A stretch of DNA of 64,000 bases, from assembly GCA_004102805.1 (NCBI GenBank), contig SCEG01000003.1, forward strand, positions 62,001 through 126,000. The letters run 5' to 3'. Shown here piece by piece: positions 20,601 to 27,447 of the stretch (position 1 is the stretch's first letter; each line of letters begins with the position of its first letter). A program made the translations under genes and the position numbers. Under the pieces are notes generated by a model that saw nothing but the letters and a program-made list of their open reading frames with translations, was not told where the DNA came from and did not search any database. The DNA comes from Muribaculaceae bacterium Isolate-002 (NCI). GTDB taxonomy: Bacteria > Bacteroidota > Bacteroidia > Bacteroidales > Muribaculaceae.

Positions 20601-21215
20601 CTCCATAAGGCAAACAATAACCTGACCAAATACCAACAGTTCTTATATCCGGCTGCGTATGGTTGTTATCTCTATGAGCCCAAGGTGAACGAAGGCGAAG
20701 CCCTCGATCCTCAGTATGCTAAGGGTAACTGGTACCTGCCCGCTTGTGGTGAAGAATATCGTCAATATAGCTTCTTTGCAAAGTCCAGAACTGGAGGTAT
20801 GGGCGACACATATCAGGTAGGACAAAACACTGTTCCGGCGCGTACTGTCATTGACAACATGATCACTGAAGCCTTGAACTCTTCAGAACCGAATGAAATC
20901 AAGACAAATGTATCACCCAGTCATGTGGAATTTAGCAACTACACTGGAGTTGAATTGGCCGCAATCAATCGCTATTTCCACTCATTAGTAGAGGCTGAAA
21001 AACCCATTTATTCAATGATTTTGTGGCGTGCTCAGGTTGCAAATGGCTCTGCACCCTTCACACAGCACAGCACAGGCAACCATTGGTCATCCACTGAGCA
21101 CTCGGCTAACCTCTCGTGGGGCGTCCACTTTGGCAGTGGTCATAGCGGCTACGGCTTCATCAAGTACAGCACATTCGTGGTTCGCCCTGCTGTAGCCTAT
21201 CAATTTTTTCTTTAA
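14658..21215 (+). CDS. Giant receptor-binding tail protein, DGR target with C-terminal variable lectin-like domain
   Basis: A 2,185-residue protein and the largest gene in the window. The N-terminal third has Ig/fibronectin-like strands. Residues ~480-655 look like a LamG/concanavalin-type sandwich. Residues ~1455-1560 contain leucine-rich repeat-like units (LRSLLLRGSGYTSVTLP, ISNCRNLEEIDLTN). The last ~160 residues form a C-type-lectin/sulfatase-modifying-type domain (GNWYLPACGEEYRQY near 2025) that ends in the variable repeat at residues ~2137-2179, with the usual WSSTE...VVRPAV frame around the variable positions. The matching template lies downstream in the reverse-transcriptase gene, so this is the DGR-diversified adhesin that probably contacts the host surface. 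The gene ends only six residues after the repeat. Confidence 0.88.
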   Translation: MAKRIIINSDIPSIDIPWDDGTQAYSGAAVEKFIKSQLSSKIGYIVIPQDKDTDGYYHIWGFADQAAYNDYMTDPDSEAAKRLLNVAIPLLEEQGGVSNIVTLTRKSAATLVTSKPVASVEVSYLWQQYNPITHETTDQDEDAVIVVSCRTQNSNGAWGSWDSSKEFTVNIQSGQTKTIDLSKLLTSDATYQIRLVATGETSGISASPVTMSIVYSNVAANYEGSIATAYKGNTIQLPFRISGSVQKQLRIKINGYTKNFTLGTTTYTDNTYGASLTQAEFDLLRGAIKAEAWIAFGEGYSAETEHLEFQFIYIPEGDTNSSPILAVTDIVEEFQNWTRATIFRYAIYNPAGNETPLRLTLQDRDTGQIYIQKEQICVNGESYAFDENFSMEYNGDEQPNTINAQATFTNLSGVTYGNNINFVVDNSENFAPTRGANIVISPEKQTIVINETQYQLENLLSSPDDTNTGWKYNQETDSTGREVSVPVLSIGAGNRLSLPEELFTDNTGHNEGGTEGSLTVELDLKVKNIVGESTIVDASAPFNGVYTGLKFYPTRAVCLSRNNFTEDICDAHFQEEMREHIAINIIRNLRGEGMNLVRIYVNGKANREFIYSDDDYFTPIGAKGAQEIVIGSDEADIDIYGVRIYKNQQLGSTQIQNDYMAGMPTIEDKKAFKRFNSIFNGTEIGYDLCNAMGLNTILRKIPEGGHYPSRENQSKQKNVTVDVRIYKERGNADSLDMKHSGTFTGMTDKGQGTSAKGYYWWNITDGFEDDVEITAEEYNSADPTHYVDGGKYFKKISYFNSLDGVSQVYASKYELEDGRGGITKLVGKCNYASPMQSHKLGAIWAYDELWQALVNNGANDRPVLEGHATCYEKPFLCFYQIGNGNPIFCGFQTWGSGKGDKQTFGYDKKKHPDYMCVSGADNGAIAALFQMPWVVNKNAQGAWEGNIYPKSVTINTGDIKNGYCYKAGTSDTLSFEVEIGSKYDGGETDKGVQRIEDEAKGGTENTLFTHFAEFANFIFACSPLLKPYAGTEAQLIADSANLVRDHQYWLFNSGSDRYNIYYYNPATAKFEKIIKVPTAWGADNRAYAYGSPKLTEQLAGTIITIDTVDGKKSVTLEEAMNTLGTSDMNVLNDCFSKARVAYFKAHADAYIDKTDVIFHQAFCKLEAATDNRTKNTYYWINPAVDKLVRLKQDDLDTIKATDNQGRQTKPYYALEHTKDANGSNYWNGENNIFYTLIERAYPDLIRNMMRDIFSRMALICGSVEEYYQQRYYWVQEYFPAVAYNETSRVLYEVAQVKLMNGLIDVSQDPITQAIGDQLECEKQFMNRRLPMLMSWCEYETGGDGTLSFRSINNNAGLSPVYDIEYTAYQYIYPKLAIGGKMATIYAKQNGEWIAQDGSEPYLCAPGETVRMVCDTDSNTQFTMRWMHYAKSIGNIGNLPCGDDGSVNITGKRLRKLECWAPDDTAIEFHPRGLAISNCRNLEEIDLTNASAFAGTFSGDYPRLRSLLLRGSGYTSVTLPKTSTLTDVELPASVNEIKVDGQPNLKSLMVEGLENLRTLSVLGKHKIASQTQSLVQLAYSQAKNVNKVEIENVSWIAFAVDVMMWLQRLNASITGVVSLTGNLTFDNKLALAGTYGDIDNTENPLFISYSRRAINSISIQGPSYITETGLFQYKLVCSPSTGNDFALKDGQPDVNWSIDDSAKAYGAFTDSINGVLKVNKLDESGTDMRYIVQCSIVKTSGAEMTADYQVGFYRRIPKIGDFAYADGTFDDQYMKDKSIVGIVFKINEMWQGDNEAEPTVFTGYNKPTEAFKATRKLVGYQLLVDCKENVPYRSSDGFINTGSVVFGLYPLNESNGHTAIQNEIMAATGISSIFDLPGISNITARGWSGGTNNDYLTTGNYLDENSDDGFKDWSTASGTVVDWQGKQKTQAIIRHANQIINAYLLSDANESVGTYYTDEDGVEHQFAEIPTTVEELANAMEVLHKANNNLTKYQQFLYPAAYGCYLYEPKVNEGEALDPQYAKGNWYLPACGEEYRQYSFFAKSRTGGMGDTYQVGQNTVPARTVIDNMITEALNSSEPNEIKTNVSPSHVEFSNYTGVELAAINRYFHSLVEAEKPIYSMILWRAQVANGSAPFTQHSTGNHWSSTEHSANLSWGVHFGSGHSGYGFIKYSTFVVRPAVAYQFFL
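21066..21196 (+). repeat. DGR variable repeat (VR)
   Basis: This segment copies the template at 21900-22026. Twelve of the template's 14 Asn codons differ in the VR, and all 18 substitutions in those codons fall at template adenines. All other codons match except for one T-to-A change (template 22004, VR 21173) and one extra codon (ATC, 21159-21161). The last 20 bases (21177-21196) are identical to the template and would act as the initiation-of-homing segment. Identity ends within the codon after Val-Ala. Confidence 0.95.
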
Positions 21216-21222
21216 TCTTCCT

Positions 21223-21247
21223 GGCGAGCTGCCTCTGGCAGCTCGCC
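21223..21247 (+). other. Perfect 11-bp hairpin just downstream of the VR
   Basis: GGCGAGCTGCC (21223-21233) pairs perfectly with GGCAGCTCGCC (21237-21247) around a 3-base loop (TCT), 26 bases after the end of the VR and just after the adhesin stop codon. A short GC-rich DNA hairpin downstream of the VR is known to promote template-directed homing in the Bordetella phage DGR. No T-run follows, so a terminator is less likely. Confidence 0.75.
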
Positions 21248-21274
21248 TATAACCGTTAAACTAAGTTAAATTTT

Positions 21275-21790
21275 ATGGAGCAGAAAGCAAGTAAAATGTC
21301 TTATGATGAGATGAAAGCTGTCTTTGAAAGCGGTATTCCTACTGAGCCCGGACAGGAAGTAATCTTATCAAATGATGAAATAAATCGCGCTCGTAGAAAG
21401 AAAAGAGCTGCGCAAAAGAAAGCACCGGGTTTTCAAAACACACCGATATACAGGTCTTTACATAGTGCAATGCGATTACTCATTGAAATCGTACAGTTAA
21501 TGCCAAAGAAAACAGTGAAAGTCTCTGATATTCTATTAGGGAATTTTGCTGAGTTGATTCGGTGGGCGGCAGCAGCCTATAATCATCCTGATCCATTTCT
21601 TAAACAAAATGCGCTTGAAGAAGCTAATTCTTTAATGAGCGTGGTAAAGATTACGCTTAATTGTATTTCCAACCTCGTTAGCGATGCAAAGCACAAGCAG
21701 CTGATGGCGTCTATGGACGCCGTGATGCGTCAACTCGTAGCATGGCGCAGCTCATTACAACAAAGTCAGGGTCCTGATGAAGAAGCCTAA
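21275..21790 (+). CDS. avd: DGR accessory variability determinant (Avd-like)
   Basis: A 171-residue protein between the VR and the reverse transcriptase, the usual place for Avd. Residues ~60-165 are four amphipathic helices with the Avd pattern (IYRSLHSAMRLLIEIVQLMPK, then KVSDILLGNFAELIRWAAAAY, a KITLNCISNLV helix, and a final helix ending VMRQLVAWRSS). Avd forms a basic pentameric barrel that binds the reverse transcriptase and template RNA. The N-terminal ~55 residues are an extension with a very basic stretch (RARRKKRAAQKKA), longer than typical Avd proteins of about 125 residues. Its end overlaps the reverse-transcriptase ATG by 14 bases. Confidence 0.8.
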   Translation: MEQKASKMSYDEMKAVFESGIPTEPGQEVILSNDEINRARRKKRAAQKKAPGFQNTPIYRSLHSAMRLLIEIVQLMPKKTVKVSDILLGNFAELIRWAAAAYNHPDPFLKQNALEEANSLMSVVKITLNCISNLVSDAKHKQLMASMDAVMRQLVAWRSSLQQSQGPDEEA

Positions 21791-23258
21791 TAACTGTAAC
21801 ATCAGGAGAGAACTTAGAGCTTTGCTCGGATATGGGAGGCTGACTCCGTTTCATGGTTTGAACTATGTTCGGAGTTACGAAGCTGCACAGCCTCAAGATA
21901 ACAGCACAGGCAACCATTGGTCATCCACTGAGAACTCGGCTAACAACTCGTGGAACGTCAACTTTGGCAGTGGTAATAGCAACAACAACAACAAGTACAA
22001 CACTAACGTGGTTCGCCCTGCTGTAGCTCATCCGACAAAGGCTTGGCTTCGATTAAGAGCAAGTCTTCAGGTGGCATACGAAGACTGTTGTCGTGGAAAG
22101 ACATCCAGTCAGCAATGCCAGGATTACATGCCCATCGCTAACGAGGATTTGGATTTACTTACTACAGAGTTGATGGAAGGAACTTATCAGCCTTCAACTT
22201 CAACATGTTTCCTCGTAAGATTTCCAAAACTCCGAGAAGTATTTGCTGCTGCGTTTAGAGATCGCATTATCCATCATTGGATCTGTATGCGTCTGGTTCC
22301 TCATTTTGAAGCATTAAACGAGGAGATTGGTAATGTCACTCACAATTGTCGTGTTGGATTTGGAACTAAGTCAGCTGTCGAGGGAGTCTATCAGGCAATT
22401 AAGGATGTAACATTTGATTATGGCATTGATGCGTTCTTGTTTCGTGGAGATTTGGTCGGTTTCTTTATGTCTTTGCCTCAACGACGTATGCGAGACCAAC
22501 TTATCGAATTTGCTCAATCCCAGTATCACGGAGACTTTAAGAATCTTTTACTTTGGTTGATTGATGTGGTTGTTATGCACCGACCGGAACTCAACTGCGT
22601 TTTCAATTCAGACCCGAAAGATTGGGCAGGACTGGCTCATAACAAATCGTTGTTTCGTACCGGTAAAGGTCGTGGGGCACCGATTGGCAATCTGACCACT
22701 CAGTTATTTGCCAACTTCTATATGGCAGATTTTGATGCGTATATGATGGACCGTATCAAGGAGTTGCGAGCCAAAGGAATCAGGTGTGCATACCACAGGT
22801 TTGTGGATGACTTCATTTTAATATGTAGCGATAAGAAGGCTTTGAGATGGTTGATTAAAGCTGCCGAGATTAAAATCAAAGCAATGGAAGTAACCATGCA
22901 CAAGGATAAGCGATACATCCAGCCAACCAGTCACGGTACAATGTTCGTAGGCTCATACTTAAAGAATGGTCGAATATATCTCAGCAATCGCACAGCCGGA
23001 CGGTTCTTTGATAAGGTTACTCAGATTGCTAACTATATGCAAACTCCAGCCAATCAGATTACGTCGGCAGACCTGGAACATATACTGGCTACACTGAACT
23101 CTTATCTTGGATTTTGTAAGAATCGCCAGACTTATAATCTACGGTGTCAAATTATGCAACCATTGGTGTATTCTAAAGAGTTCCGGCGCTACTTTTCTAT
23201 CACACGAAATCTCACAAAAGTAACTCTAAAGAAAAGATACAGGACTATTATTAAGTAG
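21777..23258 (+). CDS. DGR reverse transcriptase, N-terminal part encoded by the template repeat
   Basis: A 493-residue frame. Residues from ~87 onward are a DGR-type reverse transcriptase: RFPKLREVFAAAFRDRIIHH (fingers), the DGR signature IGNLTTQ near residue 302 (in place of the QG motif of retroviral enzymes) and the catalytic box FVDD near residue 342. The enzyme makes adenine-mutagenised cDNA from the template RNA. Residues ~42-84 are encoded by the template repeat itself, in frame and without a stop. The true start is uncertain: the ATG at 21777 overlaps avd, but translation could begin after the template, since family members usually start close to the segment KAWLRLRASLQVAYEDC. The gene at 23271 follows 12 bases later. 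Confidence 0.92.
   Translation: MKKPNNCNIRRELRALLGYGRLTPFHGLNYVRSYEAAQPQDNSTGNHWSSTENSANNSWNVNFGSGNSNNNNKYNTNVVRPAVAHPTKAWLRLRASLQVAYEDCCRGKTSSQQCQDYMPIANEDLDLLTTELMEGTYQPSTSTCFLVRFPKLREVFAAAFRDRIIHHWICMRLVPHFEALNEEIGNVTHNCRVGFGTKSAVEGVYQAIKDVTFDYGIDAFLFRGDLVGFFMSLPQRRMRDQLIEFAQSQYHGDFKNLLLWLIDVVVMHRPELNCVFNSDPKDWAGLAHNKSLFRTGKGRGAPIGNLTTQLFANFYMADFDAYMMDRIKELRAKGIRCAYHRFVDDFILICSDKKALRWLIKAAEIKIKAMEVTMHKDKRYIQPTSHGTMFVGSYLKNGRIYLSNRTAGRFFDKVTQIANYMQTPANQITSADLEHILATLNSYLGFCKNRQTYNLRCQIMQPLVYSKEFRRYFSITRNLTKVTLKKRYRTIIK
21900..22026 (+). repeat. DGR template repeat (TR)
   Basis: Asn-rich (AAC) template of 127 bases matching the VR at 21066-21196. It contains 14 Asn codons, including four consecutive AAC codons at 21981-21992. 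It lies within the 5' part of the reverse-transcriptase reading frame and is read in the same frame as the adhesin. The last 20 bases are identical in both copies. Confidence 0.95.
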
Positions 23259-23270
23259 AAGGATTCCGTT

Positions 23271-23921
23271 ATGAAACAGATATGTAAATTTAATGGTAAG
23301 CCCGCCACCATTAACAATGGAGGCTATAAAAAGGGTCGATGGATTGTTTGGTTGAATCTCAGCGTATCAGAGATTGAGCCGACTGAGAATCAGCCTGAAA
23401 CCTTTGAGAGTGTGACTGACCGTCTTGTTCTCAATGATTTCTCCGTCGCAGCATTTGTTGATGCGGTGGACCCACAGCATCTTGCCTTAGCGACAAATGA
23501 GGAGATATACGAAATCCTTAAATATTTCAATGAACTTGATGAGTTAGAAAGCTGGAAAGCACTGCTTAAAGTGCAGATTCAAGGATATGACTCAAGTAAC
23601 AAAGTCAACCAGTTCTTTTTAGATCAGATACCATTTTGGATTGATAAGGCAACCAGAGTAGGTTTAGTAAACTCTCTTAACATGGAGAAAGGAGCCGGTC
23701 GTGCCGTATCAACCTTATGGGTAGAGGGTCGCACTATACAGCTTCCAGTTGATTTAGCATTAGGGTTACTTCAAGCGTTGGAACTCTATGCTCTTGATTG
23801 CTATGGAGTAACAGCGGCCCATCTCTCTTATGTTGAAGGCTCACAGTCAATTCAGGAACTCCGAGATTTCAACAAGGAAGCCGATTATCCAGAAATGCTT
23901 CGGTTCAAAATATCAGAATAA
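23271..23921 (+). CDS. Protein encoded directly after the DGR reverse transcriptase, function unknown
   Basis: A 216-residue soluble protein starting 12 bases after the reverse-transcriptase stop, so it is likely co-transcribed with the DGR. The N-terminal ~60 residues are beta-rich. The C-terminal half has the pattern DKATRVGLVNSLNMEKGAG, then WVEGRTIQLPVDLALGLLQALELYALDCY, which faintly resembles DUF4376-type phage proteins found near tail fibres. It could be a DGR accessory factor or a tail-fibre assembly protein. There is no signal peptide, and no catalytic residues were recognised. Confidence 0.55.
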   Translation: MKQICKFNGKPATINNGGYKKGRWIVWLNLSVSEIEPTENQPETFESVTDRLVLNDFSVAAFVDAVDPQHLALATNEEIYEILKYFNELDELESWKALLKVQIQGYDSSNKVNQFFLDQIPFWIDKATRVGLVNSLNMEKGAGRAVSTLWVEGRTIQLPVDLALGLLQALELYALDCYGVTAAHLSYVEGSQSIQELRDFNKEADYPEMLRFKISE

Positions 23922-23934
23922 GTCGGTTCCACAA

Positions 23935-23962
23935 CCCCAATTCAAAGGGTTTTGACTATTCT
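23935..23962 (+). promoter_or_regulatory. Putative phage late promoter (CC-N19-CTATTCT motif), copy 3
   Basis: CCCCAATT starts at 23935 and CTATTCT lies at 23956-23962, 20 bases before the ATG of the tail-fibre gene at 23983. The CC begins 21 bases before the CTATTCT box, and the same CCCCAATT 8-mer precedes copy 4 at nearly the same spacing. Confidence 0.5.
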
Positions 23963-23982
23963 CTATAAAGACCGAAAAGACA

Positions 23983-26763
23983 ATGGGTACAATAGCAAAA
24001 GGCGAAATAACTCTTAGTCCGGTGAACGATGCTTATACAGTGTCGATCACCCCTGCTTCGTGTACCATAAAAGCAGATTTTGATGGCTCTAACCCCCAAC
24101 TTGATAATGCCAAAGGAACCATCACTATCAAACGAGGTACAAGAGATGTGCCTTTTCATGTTGTAGCTCCGCATATTTCAACAGGTGGGTCTGTGGCATT
24201 TGCCAATCAAACAAGTTCAATCGTTGCCTTTGAGGTTACATCTCTTCCTAACAACGTGTTAAATGGCACAGTTGGTTTTGACATCAAGACTGATGACGGT
24301 TTTGATTATCAGACTACTGTGCAGTTCGCGTTTACAATAGTTCGTGAATCAACAATGCTTGATTGGATTAAGGACTGGGAAGGAAGTAAGACAAAAGTCG
24401 GAGGAACATATATTATGACTCCGAAGATGTTTGTCGGAAAAAAAGAGGACATCGTAGATTCGTCTGTAACACCTCCAATCTGGAAAGAAGGGGCGTTAAC
24501 TGGGATTTATATTGGCCCGGATATACTGTCTTCCCAGGAAACCAGCGCAGGCATTTATGGCTATCTAAAAGATAATGAAATATTCCACATCAATGCAGAT
24601 GGGGGATTCATCGGAGGATGGACATTCAATGAAGCTGGTCTTCAGTCTTCCAATGGCGTTGTTAATATACTTGCTGAGGGGTCTATATTTGCAAAGAACC
24701 CCAATTCAACAACTGAATATTGGGGAATATATGCTGATGGTCATGCCACATTTGCTAACGGCAATGTGAAATTCATGGCTAATGGCAGTGCCGAATATGC
24801 TGGTAAGATCACATCGACATCGGGTAAAATCGGAGGTTGGAGTTTGAGCAAAAACCAATTGCATGGTGGTCGAATTATATTAGATTCAGCAAATGGCTAT
24901 ATCGGGGTCTATGATAGTGATTTGATCTTGCAAGATTTAGCCACTGGAGATTGGGACTTTCCAACGAATCCCATTGGAGGAGTCAAACTTTGGTACTCCT
25001 CTGCATCTGATTTTGGTTTTGCAGCTTGGGCCGCAGGTAAAAAGGTGTTTCAACTTGGAGCATCCAATATGATTGCCGGGTGGAATTTTAACCATCAGGC
25101 AATTTGGACAGGGAGCGAATCCCCATATCTTGCACAGGGCAGTTTTGCAACCAATTCCGGAGAACTTACGCTTGCCCCAAATGGCATACGAAGCACTAAA
25201 TGGTATATGGATGCTGATGGAACCGCTCAATTTGTGGAAGGTAAAGTTCAGTTCAATGAGAATAATGCTGAAATGTTTGGCTGGAAGATGTACTCAGGCA
25301 GGTTTTCCGCGCCTCATGCAGCATTAGTGTCGGATTCATACAACAACGGGGTCTATGTGTCTTCAGCCGATTTGTCAGAAATAGCCTCTACGAGCCTTAG
25401 GAACACCATCCACAATTTTGGTGGCATCTATATTTGGTCTGATGCAGCAAGTTCTATGCTTTGTGCATACGATAAATCAGGTAATTTGGGGTTTGCGTTA
25501 CGTACTACTGGCTATCATTCTATTGGAAATTGGTATTTTGATCACGAATCAATATACACAGGAAGTACAAATTTATCTCCGGAAGGCTTTACTATGACTC
25601 CAGGAAGCTTAATCCTATCAACAGATGGGTTAATAGGCTATTTGTGGAAGTTAAATGGTGATGGTTCTGGTGCTATTGCTGGTGGCAATATTTCATGGGA
25701 TGCAGAAGGTAATGTAACCTTTGCTAACTCTGTTTCGCTAAATTGGGTCAATATCAGTAGTGCACTTGGTAATAAACTGACCAAAATTGATGCTAATGGT
25801 ATATATACCGGAACCATTTCAGCAGACAATATAACTGCTGGAACAATCACAACTGCGGCAATTAAAAATGGGATATATTGGGCATTAAATACTGACGGAT
25901 CCGGCTATTTAGCTTCCAGCAAAATATCGTGGACTGATAAAGGTGTATTATCAATTGCAAATTGTAAATTAAAAGATGTTGTAATATCAGGAAGTATTGC
26001 GACACCTTTTACCGATGGGCATTTTAGTTTTGGCTCAGACGGTGGGTCTTTATCTGTTGGCACATTGGGTTTACAAAATAATAACTGTGTCATTATTCCG
26101 GGCGATGGTGCCGGATGGTACACAGCTTTTCAGATACCGTTCAATAGTGCTTATAATGGGTTTAGAGCAATTATTATAAACCACGATTGGAATGGAACAA
26201 AGGCAACTGATCCAATTTTAGCAACAGCCCCATCTGGAAAATATTTCCATGAAGATGGCGAGAGTATGTCAGAATTGATTATCAATCCTTACGAAGCTGT
26301 AGAATTGATAGGTGTTGGCGAAGGAGATTCCTTCAAAGGATGGTTAGTTCTCAATAGAAGAATATATGGACACCCAACCCTTTCCATTGGCGAAGGGTTT
26401 GCCTTGAAAGCAATGTATATGGGCGTAATAAAATACAATGCTGATACAAAGGCTCCGTCACTGAGACTTCAAAGACGCTGGGATGAAAAAATGTATGGTC
26501 GTGAAAATAAAAGGCTGATATTATCCTATCCTAACAGTCTTAGAGGAAGCGTGACAATTCAAATCCCAGAAGGCGTATTTTCGTCCGCTGATAAGTATGA
26601 GGTTTTTTTAACTACATGTAAAAATGGAGTAGATTCTGTTAATGGGTATGCGTGTGTCGAAAATAAGACTGCAAAATCATTCGATATATGGACTTCAGAT
26701 GATACAACGTGGAACTCAATTGATATAACTTTTTATATAGTTGGAACTTGGAATATGTCATAA
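23983..26763 (+). CDS. Tail fibre/spike protein with repeated GKIGGW-type units
   Basis: A 926-residue protein. After an N-terminal Ig-like domain (~residues 1-120) the chain repeats a unit of the type seen in phage tail spikes: GGFIGGWTFNEAGLQSS, SGKIGGWSLSKNQLHGG and later AGWNFNHQAIWTGSE and GNWYFDHESIYTGS. Between units lie short beta-helix-like strands (YWGIYADGHATFANGNVKF). Near residue 565 it shares a module with the protein at 11724-14252. The last ~200 residues form a separate beta domain, perhaps a receptor-binding tip. The stop overlaps the next ATG (TAATG). It is not a DGR target, since no VR-like end is present. Confidence 0.7.
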   Translation: MGTIAKGEITLSPVNDAYTVSITPASCTIKADFDGSNPQLDNAKGTITIKRGTRDVPFHVVAPHISTGGSVAFANQTSSIVAFEVTSLPNNVLNGTVGFDIKTDDGFDYQTTVQFAFTIVRESTMLDWIKDWEGSKTKVGGTYIMTPKMFVGKKEDIVDSSVTPPIWKEGALTGIYIGPDILSSQETSAGIYGYLKDNEIFHINADGGFIGGWTFNEAGLQSSNGVVNILAEGSIFAKNPNSTTEYWGIYADGHATFANGNVKFMANGSAEYAGKITSTSGKIGGWSLSKNQLHGGRIILDSANGYIGVYDSDLILQDLATGDWDFPTNPIGGVKLWYSSASDFGFAAWAAGKKVFQLGASNMIAGWNFNHQAIWTGSESPYLAQGSFATNSGELTLAPNGIRSTKWYMDADGTAQFVEGKVQFNENNAEMFGWKMYSGRFSAPHAALVSDSYNNGVYVSSADLSEIASTSLRNTIHNFGGIYIWSDAASSMLCAYDKSGNLGFALRTTGYHSIGNWYFDHESIYTGSTNLSPEGFTMTPGSLILSTDGLIGYLWKLNGDGSGAIAGGNISWDAEGNVTFANSVSLNWVNISSALGNKLTKIDANGIYTGTISADNITAGTITTAAIKNGIYWALNTDGSGYLASSKISWTDKGVLSIANCKLKDVVISGSIATPFTDGHFSFGSDGGSLSVGTLGLQNNNCVIIPGDGAGWYTAFQIPFNSAYNGFRAIIINHDWNGTKATDPILATAPSGKYFHEDGESMSELIINPYEAVELIGVGEGDSFKGWLVLNRRIYGHPTLSIGEGFALKAMYMGVIKYNADTKAPSLRLQRRWDEKMYGRENKRLILSYPNSLRGSVTIQIPEGVFSSADKYEVFLTTCKNGVDSVNGYACVENKTAKSFDIWTSDDTTWNSIDITFYIVGTWNMS

Positions 26764-27446
26764 TGCGTAAGGATATTGAACTACATATAGAAACCGGAGA
26801 TGTAGCTATTGATCCCCAGAATAGTCCTCGTATGAGAGACTTTCGATGGGTCAATGAGCCATCATTACTATCTCGCTATATTTATGGTGAGATAGATGTA
26901 CCATATTCTGTCAGTGAGCGTACTGTTAGGCAGAACGGGGTATTCTTTGTTATCCCATACACTCCCATATACCAGGAGTTCAAGATTCGCATCCGCAGGG
27001 TTAATGAAGACGGCTCTTTCTTGTATGTAATCAATGAAGTTGATGGTACAGAATGGCATTTGGTAAAGAGCGCACTTTATGGAGGCGTATTGCAAAATGT
27101 GTTTGCATCCACATTGCCTACTATTTCAGAGAGTGGCTTCTTTGTTAATCTTGAAGATGGTATCGCAAGACTATATGCCAGCAGTCAGTCAGATTTCAAT
27201 ATTGTAAAAGCAAATCGACAGAACACAAATTGCATGTTGGCATGTTTCCCTGGTGGCAATTATCGATACCCTTTGACCGGAGTTGGGCTGGCTCGATGGA
27301 TCAACTCTACGAATGTGGTATCTACTGATTTAACTAAGATTCTCCAAGCTGAATTTTCAGCAGACGGATGTAATGTCCGAACTGCTGCATACAATTATGA
27401 CACTAAGCAGATGGAGCTTGATGTCGATGTAATCGAAGATTTATAA
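26763..27446 (+). CDS. Baseplate-region protein, function unknown
   Basis: The ATG at 26763 is chosen because it overlaps the preceding stop (TAATG); an ATG 15 bases upstream would lie inside the previous gene. The 227-residue product is beta-rich with an N-terminal DIELHIETGDVAI segment and no membrane helix. It lies directly upstream of a LysM-like gene and gpJ- and gpI-like genes, so a baseplate wedge or connector role is likely. No family was recognised. Confidence 0.55.
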   Translation: MRKDIELHIETGDVAIDPQNSPRMRDFRWVNEPSLLSRYIYGEIDVPYSVSERTVRQNGVFFVIPYTPIYQEFKIRIRRVNEDGSFLYVINEVDGTEWHLVKSALYGGVLQNVFASTLPTISESGFFVNLEDGIARLYASSQSDFNIVKANRQNTNCMLACFPGGNYRYPLTGVGLARWINSTNVVSTDLTKILQAEFSADGCNVRTAAYNYDTKQMELDVDVIEDL

Positions 27447-27447
27447 G

